A DNA stretch of 64,000 nucleotides, taken from positions 744,001-808,000 of the forward strand of contig NZ_CP026377.1 of the NCBI RefSeq assembly GCF_002953195.1. Direction: 5' to 3'. The position numbers were made by a program, and so were the translations under genes. Positions 59,528 to 64,000 of this stretch are shown piece after piece. The DNA comes from Mixta gaviniae. Lineage in GTDB: Bacteria; Pseudomonadota; Gammaproteobacteria; Enterobacterales; Enterobacteriaceae. The notes beneath the pieces are model-generated. The model did no database searches, had not been told where the DNA came from, and saw only the letters and a list, made by a program, of their open reading frames with translations. Each line of letters begins with the position of its first letter. The stretch's first letter is position 1.

Positions 59528-62500
59528 ATGAGCGACAATAATGCGGCCCGTCAGGGCGACGAAATCATTCACTCCAGCGTTTTCGCCGATATCACCAGTA
59601 TCGTGGCGGAAGGCGTCGCCTATGCGGCTATCGGTGCGGCGGTGGCCGCAGCGGCGACGGTCGCTGCGCCTGCGTTAGGGGCTGGCATGGCGGCGGCAGG
59701 CGTCGCCGCCGTCGGCTCCAGCTGCGTGCTGAGTGGCATCATTGGCGGCGTGCTGGCCAACGTGGCGGGCATCACCGACGATATCAGCGCCGCGGCTGAC
59801 AGCATCGGCAACGCGATTTTTCCGCCGTCGCCGGCCGGTAAGATCGTTACCGGCGCCAGCAATGTTCTGATCAATAACCTGCCCGCGGCACGCGCCGCAG
59901 GTGCGTTAACGGCTGCTAACACGCCGTCGCCGCAGCCGCAGCCGCCGGGCAGCTTCGCGGATTATGGCGGCATGCTGCTGGCCGCGGCACAGCAGTTCGG
60001 CAATGAGATGTGGCAGCCGACGGTCGCTTCCGCCGCCGCAGGCACCTCGCCGCTGGAGCAGGATAAAGTCGCCTGTGAAAAACATTCCGGTCCGCAATAC
60101 CTGGCGGAAGGATCCAAAAGCGTCTTCATTAACGGGCAGCCTGCCGCACGCGCCAAAGACCGCACCACCTGCGAAGCGACCATCTCGGACAAGGTTTCCC
60201 CGGACGTCATTATCGGCGGCGAGACCCTGACCGTACGCGATATCAAAAGCGGCAAAATGGCCGGGCTGGCGATGACGATGATTGCGCTGTCGCTGATCCG
60301 TGGACGCCCGGGGAAGATCCTCAAAAATATGCCCTGCGCCCTGGCGGCGGCAGGCGGCGGTATGCTCGCCGATATGGCGGTGAATGCCGTTTTCGCCTCC
60401 GCGCATCCGGTGCATGCCGCCACCGGCGTGAAGGTGCTTAACGATGATAACGAACTCGACTTCGCCTTGCCGGGACGTTTCCCGCTGCGCTGGCAACGCA
60501 GCTATAACAGCCTGACCACGCGCACCGGGCTATTCGGCCTGGGCTGGGCGACCGTTTTTGACAGCTGGCTGAAGCTGGAGGGCGATGAGGCGACCTGGTT
60601 CGATGAAACGGGCCGCGAGCTGCGTTTTACCCTGCCGGCGGTAAATCAGGTCTTTTACAGCATCAGCGAAGGCATTATCGTGCGCCGTAATGAAAACGGC
60701 GACGTGGCAATCGCCGACGATGACGGCGCAACCTGGCGCCTGTTCAAACCGACGCGCGCCAATCCCGCAGAGCTGCGTCTCGCTTCGCTGAGCGACGAGT
60801 ACGGCAACAGCCTGGAGACGGGATGGGATGAACTGGGGCGCCTGGTACGTATTCATGACCAGCCCTGCGCCATCGACGTTACGCTGGTCTACGATGACGA
60901 GCGCTTTCCGCAGCGCGTCACCGGCGCCAGCCATTTTGACGGAACGCACCGCTGGCCGCTGATGACCTGGCGCTACGACGCGCGCGGTCAGCTGGCCGCA
61001 GCGGTCGACGCCAGCGGCGTGACCCTCCGCGAATACCGCTATAACGACGACGGGCTGATGGTGTGGCACCGCCTGCCGGGCGGTCTGGAAAGCGAATACC
61101 GCTGGCAGAAGCTGGATCACTGGCGCGTGGTAGAGAACCGCACCAGCACCGGCGACGGCTGCCGGATTGAATATGACCTGGCGGCCGGCCTGACCACCGT
61201 TAAGCAGTACGACGGGCTGTCCCGTCAGCATTTCTGGAACGCGCAGGGGCTGATCACGCGCTTTATCGATGAGCGCGGCGAGAGCTGGCGCTATGAGTGG
61301 GATGAGAACGAGCTGCTGACGCGGCGTATCGATCCGCTCGGCAATGCCGTCAGCTTTGTCTATGACGGGATGGGCAAGCGGGTGCAGGAAACCGATGCCG
61401 ATGGCAATACGCGCGCCACGCGCTGGCTGGAGCATCGTGCGCTGCCGGCGGCGGTGAGCGGGCCGGACGGCGCGGCCACGCAGTTCTATTACGATACGCA
61501 TCATGGCCTGGCGCGCGTAGTGGATGCGCTGGGGCAGACCACGCTTTACCATCGCGACGAGTATGGTCAGGTGGTGGAAGAAGTGGATGCCGCTGGCAAC
61601 ACACGTCGTCAGGAGTATAACGAGGCGGGCCAGATTATCCGCATGACGGACTGCTCAGGCCGCACCACGCGTTATCGTTATCATCCGCTCGGCTGGCTTG
61701 AATCTGAGATCGGGCCTGACGGTGAGGAGACGCGTTATCGTTATGACGCCGCCGGTCGTCCGCTGCAGCTGGAGCGTGCGGAAGGCTGGCAGGAGACGCT
61801 GAGCTGGAACGCCAGAGGGCTGCCGCAGGCGCATGAAACCGCGGACGGCAAGCGCAGCGAGTTTCGCTACGACGAGGCTGGCCGCCTGATCGCCACGCGC
61901 AACGCGCTGGGCGAAGAGATTCGGCGCAGCTGGGACAGCCGCAGCCGGCTGACGGCGCTGCATAATGAGAACGGCGAAGCGTATCGCTTCCGCTGGGGAG
62001 CGGATTCGCTACTGCTGGAAGAGATCGGGCTGGATGGCGTCACGACGCGTTACGATTATGACGCCTGCGGCCGCACCGTCTCCCGCACATTCGCCGCGGG
62101 TTATCCCGAGGCGATCACTCATACCTTCAGCTGGAGCGCCGCCGGTCAGCTGCTGTCGCGTGCCACGCCGGAGATGCAGACGCGCTGGCATTATACGGCC
62201 GCCGGCCTGCCTGAGCGGATTACGCAGCATCCGGCGCTGGGCGACGGGCTCTGGAGCCAGCAGGCCGAGCAGGCGCTGACGTTTGAGTATGATGCTTTGG
62301 GGCGTGTCATCAAAGAGCAGGGCGAGAATGGCGCGCTGAGCCGCACTTACGACGCGCTGGGCAACCAGACCGCTCTCCGCCTGCCCGACGGGCGCCAGCT
62401 GAAGCAGCTCTATTACGGCAGCGGACATCTGCTGAGCATCGCGCTCGACGGTCTGCCGGTCAGTGACTTCACCCGTGACGAACTGCACCGCGAGGTGAGC

Positions 62501-63517
62501 CGCACCCAGGGGCTGCTCACCAGCCGCACGGAGTATGACCGCCTGGGCAGGATACGGCAGCGCGACGTGTTCAGCGGCAGTGCGCAGCGTCCGGCGCCGC
62601 GACGCTGGTCCCGGCGCTGGGACTATGACTGGCGCAACAATCTGGTCCGCGAGGAGCGCGACGACAACCCGTTCAGCTGGCACCGCTGGCGCTATGACGA
62701 CGCCGGGCGGCTGCTGACCCAGGACGGCACGCTGCCGGGGCAGGAGGCGTGGCGCTGGGACGCGGCGGGCAACCCGCTGGAGAGCGGGGCGCTGCCGGTG
62801 CGCCATAACCGGGTGACGCAGCTGAACGGCTTCCGCTGGCGCTACGACGTGCACGGACGCACCACGGAGAAGGAGAGCGCGCAGGTACGCTGGCGCTACC
62901 GCTACGATGCGGAACACCGGCTGACGGAGGTCATCAGCGAGCCGAAGGACCGCAACCGGCCGCAGGTAGAGGTGAGCTTCCGCTACGACCCGCTGGGGCG
63001 GCGGATCAGCAAAACGCGACGGCAGACGCTTAACGGGCTGCCGCAGGGAAAGGCGGTGACCACGCACTTTGTCTGGGACGGTTTCCGGCTGCTGCAGGAA
63101 ATACACGACGGGGTGCCGCTGACATACGTCTACAGCGATGCGGGCAGCCATGAGCCGCTGGCGCGCATCGACGGCGTCACCGACCCGGAAATCTTCTGGT
63201 ACCACTGCCATCCGAACGGCACGCCGGAGCGGATGACGGATGCGGAAGGGGAGCTGCGCTGGGAGGGACAGAACAGTGCATGGGGCAAACTGCTGCGCGA
63301 GACGGCGCTGCAGGGCACGGGATTCGCGCAGAACCTGCGGATGCAGGGCCAGTACCTGGACCGTGACAAATCTGCCGGGAGCAGATTTGAACAGCGCTTC
63401 AGCGCTGGCCCCAAAGGGGCGAGCCTCATGGATGAGGCGAGTAGTCAGGTCTGCACTACAATCTGTTTCGTTACTACGACCCGGACAGCGGCCGGTTCAC
63501 CCAGCAGGACCCGATAG
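59528..63517 (+). CDS. rhs: PAAR-Rhs polymorphic toxin (frame lost at a hairpin insert before the tip)
   Basis: The frame encodes 1329 residues. It starts with a prePAAR motif ([11 protein letters not shown]), a membrane region near 22-75, a PAAR domain at about 100-235 ([17 protein letters not shown], then [17 protein letters not shown]), and a second hydrophobic stretch near 245-295. Many YD repeats follow (for example [19 protein letters not shown]), forming the Rhs cocoon. At 63368 the conserved QYLDRD is followed not by [14 protein letters not shown] but by an inserted element, and the frame then runs to a stop at 63517. The normal continuation is present downstream in another frame. As written the protein would lack its toxin. 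Confidence 0.88.
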   Translation: MSDNNAARQGDEIIHSSVFADITSIVAEGVAYAAIGAAVAAAATVAAPALGAGMAAAGVAAVGSSCVLSGIIGGVLANVAGITDDISAAADSIGNAIFPPSPAGKIVTGASNVLINNLPAARAAGALTAANTPSPQPQPPGSFADYGGMLLAAAQQFGNEMWQPTVASAAAGTSPLEQDKVACEKHSGPQYLAEGSKSVFINGQPAARAKDRTTCEATISDKVSPDVIIGGETLTVRDIKSGKMAGLAMTMIALSLIRGRPGKILKNMPCALAAAGGGMLADMAVNAVFASAHPVHAATGVKVLNDDNELDFALPGRFPLRWQRSYNSLTTRTGLFGLGWATVFDSWLKLEGDEATWFDETGRELRFTLPAVNQVFYSISEGIIVRRNENGDVAIADDDGATWRLFKPTRANPAELRLASLSDEYGNSLETGWDELGRLVRIHDQPCAIDVTLVYDDERFPQRVTGASHFDGTHRWPLMTWRYDARGQLAAAVDASGVTLREYRYNDDGLMVWHRLPGGLESEYRWQKLDHWRVVENRTSTGDGCRIEYDLAAGLTTVKQYDGLSRQHFWNAQGLITRFIDERGESWRYEWDENELLTRRIDPLGNAVSFVYDGMGKRVQETDADGNTRATRWLEHRALPAAVSGPDGAATQFYYDTHHGLARVVDALGQTTLYHRDEYGQVVEEVDAAGNTRRQEYNEAGQIIRMTDCSGRTTRYRYHPLGWLESEIGPDGEETRYRYDAAGRPLQLERAEGWQETLSWNARGLPQAHETADGKRSEFRYDEAGRLIATRNALGEEIRRSWDSRSRLTALHNENGEAYRFRWGADSLLLEEIGLDGVTTRYDYDACGRTVSRTFAAGYPEAITHTFSWSAAGQLLSRATPEMQTRWHYTAAGLPERITQHPALGDGLWSQQAEQALTFEYDALGRVIKEQGENGALSRTYDALGNQTALRLPDGRQLKQLYYGSGHLLSIALDGLPVSDFTRDELHREVSRTQGLLTSRTEYDRLGRIRQRDVFSGSAQRPAPRRWSRRWDYDWRNNLVREERDDNPFSWHRWRYDDAGRLLTQDGTLPGQEAWRWDAAGNPLESGALPVRHNRVTQLNGFRWRYDVHGRTTEKESAQVRWRYRYDAEHRLTEVISEPKDRNRPQVEVSFRYDPLGRRISKTRRQTLNGLPQGKAVTTHFVWDGFRLLQEIHDGVPLTYVYSDAGSHEPLARIDGVTDPEIFWYHCHPNGTPERMTDAEGELRWEGQNSAWGKLLRETALQGTGFAQNLRMQGQYLDRDKSAGSRFEQRFSAGPKGASLMDEASSQVCTTICFVTTTRTAAGSPSRTR
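63368..63447 (+). mobile_element. ~77-nt insert made of four consecutive perfect hairpins inside rhs
   Basis: The element contains AAATCTG-CCGGGAG-CAGATTT, CAGCGC-TTCA-GCGCTG, GCCCC-AAA-GGGGC and GCCTCAT-GG-ATGAGGC, one after the other with two to three bases between most of them. The rhs core is continuous if 80 bases between Asp (63365-63367) and Gly (63448-63450) are replaced by one Thr codon, so the net insert is 77 nt and shifts the frame. It carries no gene and no clear target duplication. Confidence 0.75.
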
Positions 63518-64000
63518 GGCTGGCGGGTGGGATTAACCTTTATCAGTATGCGCCGAATGCGCTGGGATGGGTCGATCCGTGGGGGTTGAGTAAATGCAGA
63601 CCTGACTTTTATGTAGGGCCAGAGGGACCGAAAGCGACCATGCCATCCACTGCTTATCGTCACATGAAATATATGGAACCTGATGGCTCAATTAATAAGT
63701 TTGTACCCTCGACCTTGGAAAGTAAAGCTGCACCTGTTACATATTTCGGGTTTGATAAATACGCTTCCGGTAGTGTTGCCAGAGATGGCTTTCAGATCGC
63801 TCCGTCATGGAGTGATGCCCGCATGCGTGGAACCTTCGATACATTACAATTGTATAAAAATGGCAAACCTACAGCTTTTGTTCCTAAGTGGGATGGTAAT
63901 ACTCACCCTACTAAAGTTGAACCTTTTGCTGCTGCATACCCTGAGTATGGAAAAGGTGGCGCGGTGCAATTACATGCAGATGGTCAGGTTATTAATTTTG
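63448..64000 (+). pseudogene. Displaced Rhs C-terminus and toxin tip (runs off the window)
   Basis: In the restored frame the Rhs core ends [20 protein letters not shown] and [18 protein letters not shown], including the DPxGL motif that marks the self-cleavage border. The tip then starts near [19 protein letters not shown] and continues with [20 protein letters not shown] and [18 protein letters not shown] to the window end. This tip resembles a C-terminal domain that recurs in Rhs and contact-dependent toxins, but I cannot name its activity. The immunity gene should follow beyond position 64000. Confidence 0.7.

Noticed and set aside
59528..64000. Insertion sequence as cause of the rhs break
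   Set aside because: The insert is only about 77 nt with no transposase and no clear target duplication; a classical IS is excluded.

Overview
The window comes from a gammaproteobacterium of the order Enterobacterales, most likely an Erwiniaceae member (Pantoea/Mixta/Erwinia-like). The order fhuF, yjjZ, three tRNA-Leu(CAG), rsmC, holD, rimI, yjjG is the same as in Escherichia coli, while the protein divergence and high GC of the housekeeping genes point outside Escherichia. The genus is an inference. No species-specific marker was seen.

1-14.5 kb: chromosomal accessory metabolism. A leftward operon encodes a GlpD-like FAD oxidoreductase, a DeoC/LsrF-type aldolase and an FGGY kinase (cut by the window edge). 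It looks like a polyol or sugar-phosphate pathway of unknown substrate. Then come a tautomerase with a divergent LysR regulator, an Aer-type aerotaxis receptor behind a FliA-like promoter, a histidine phosphatase, a cysteine glutathione peroxidase, and a secreted PAP2 acid phosphatase behind a perfect Pho box. A PepSY/DUF2946 membrane pair, a YbaK-like deacylase, FhuF with a Fur box, and a GGDEF diguanylate cyclase follow.

14.5-18.7 kb: conserved core. yjjZ lies behind tandem Fur boxes. A leftward operon of three identical tRNA-Leu genes reads out into an unusual array of about 64-bp tandem repeats. rsmC, holD, rimI and yjjG follow, ending in a clear terminator. In E. coli prfC would come next; here a type VI secretion system (T6SS) starts after about 900 bp of non-coding DNA rich in inverted repeats.

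19.6-48.0 kb: a complete T6SS. It holds an SH3-like lipoprotein gene, tssJ, tssK, tssL, tssM, tagF, tssA, tssB, tssC, hcp, fha, pppA, a periplasmic protein gene, tagJ, tssE, tssF, tssG, tssH (clpV), ppkA and a DUF3829-like lipoprotein gene. PpkA, PppA, Fha and TagF together form the threonine-phosphorylation control module, without recognisable TagQRST sensors. An effector-immunity island interrupts the core around hcp: an intact tae4-tai4 amidase pair, a decayed second tae4-tai4 pair, and small paralogous immunity-like genes, one of them dead.

48.0-64.0 kb: the effector end. Two vgrG genes share an almost identical 1.58-kb 5' part in direct orientation. The first has lost one G in a G-run and is frameshifted; the second carries a GH73-like glucosaminidase tail and is followed by a putative periplasmic immunity gene. 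Between them lie a long DcrB/EagR-like chaperone, a PAAR ADP-ribosyltransferase effector (Tre1-like), its ADP-ribosylhydrolase immunity protein (Tri1-like) and two paralogous orphan small genes. After vgrG2 comes a graveyard of decayed small genes, then an EagR chaperone and a PAAR-Rhs protein. The rhs gene is interrupted just before its toxin tip by an insert of about 77 nt made of four consecutive perfect hairpins, which I consider the most unusual object in the window.
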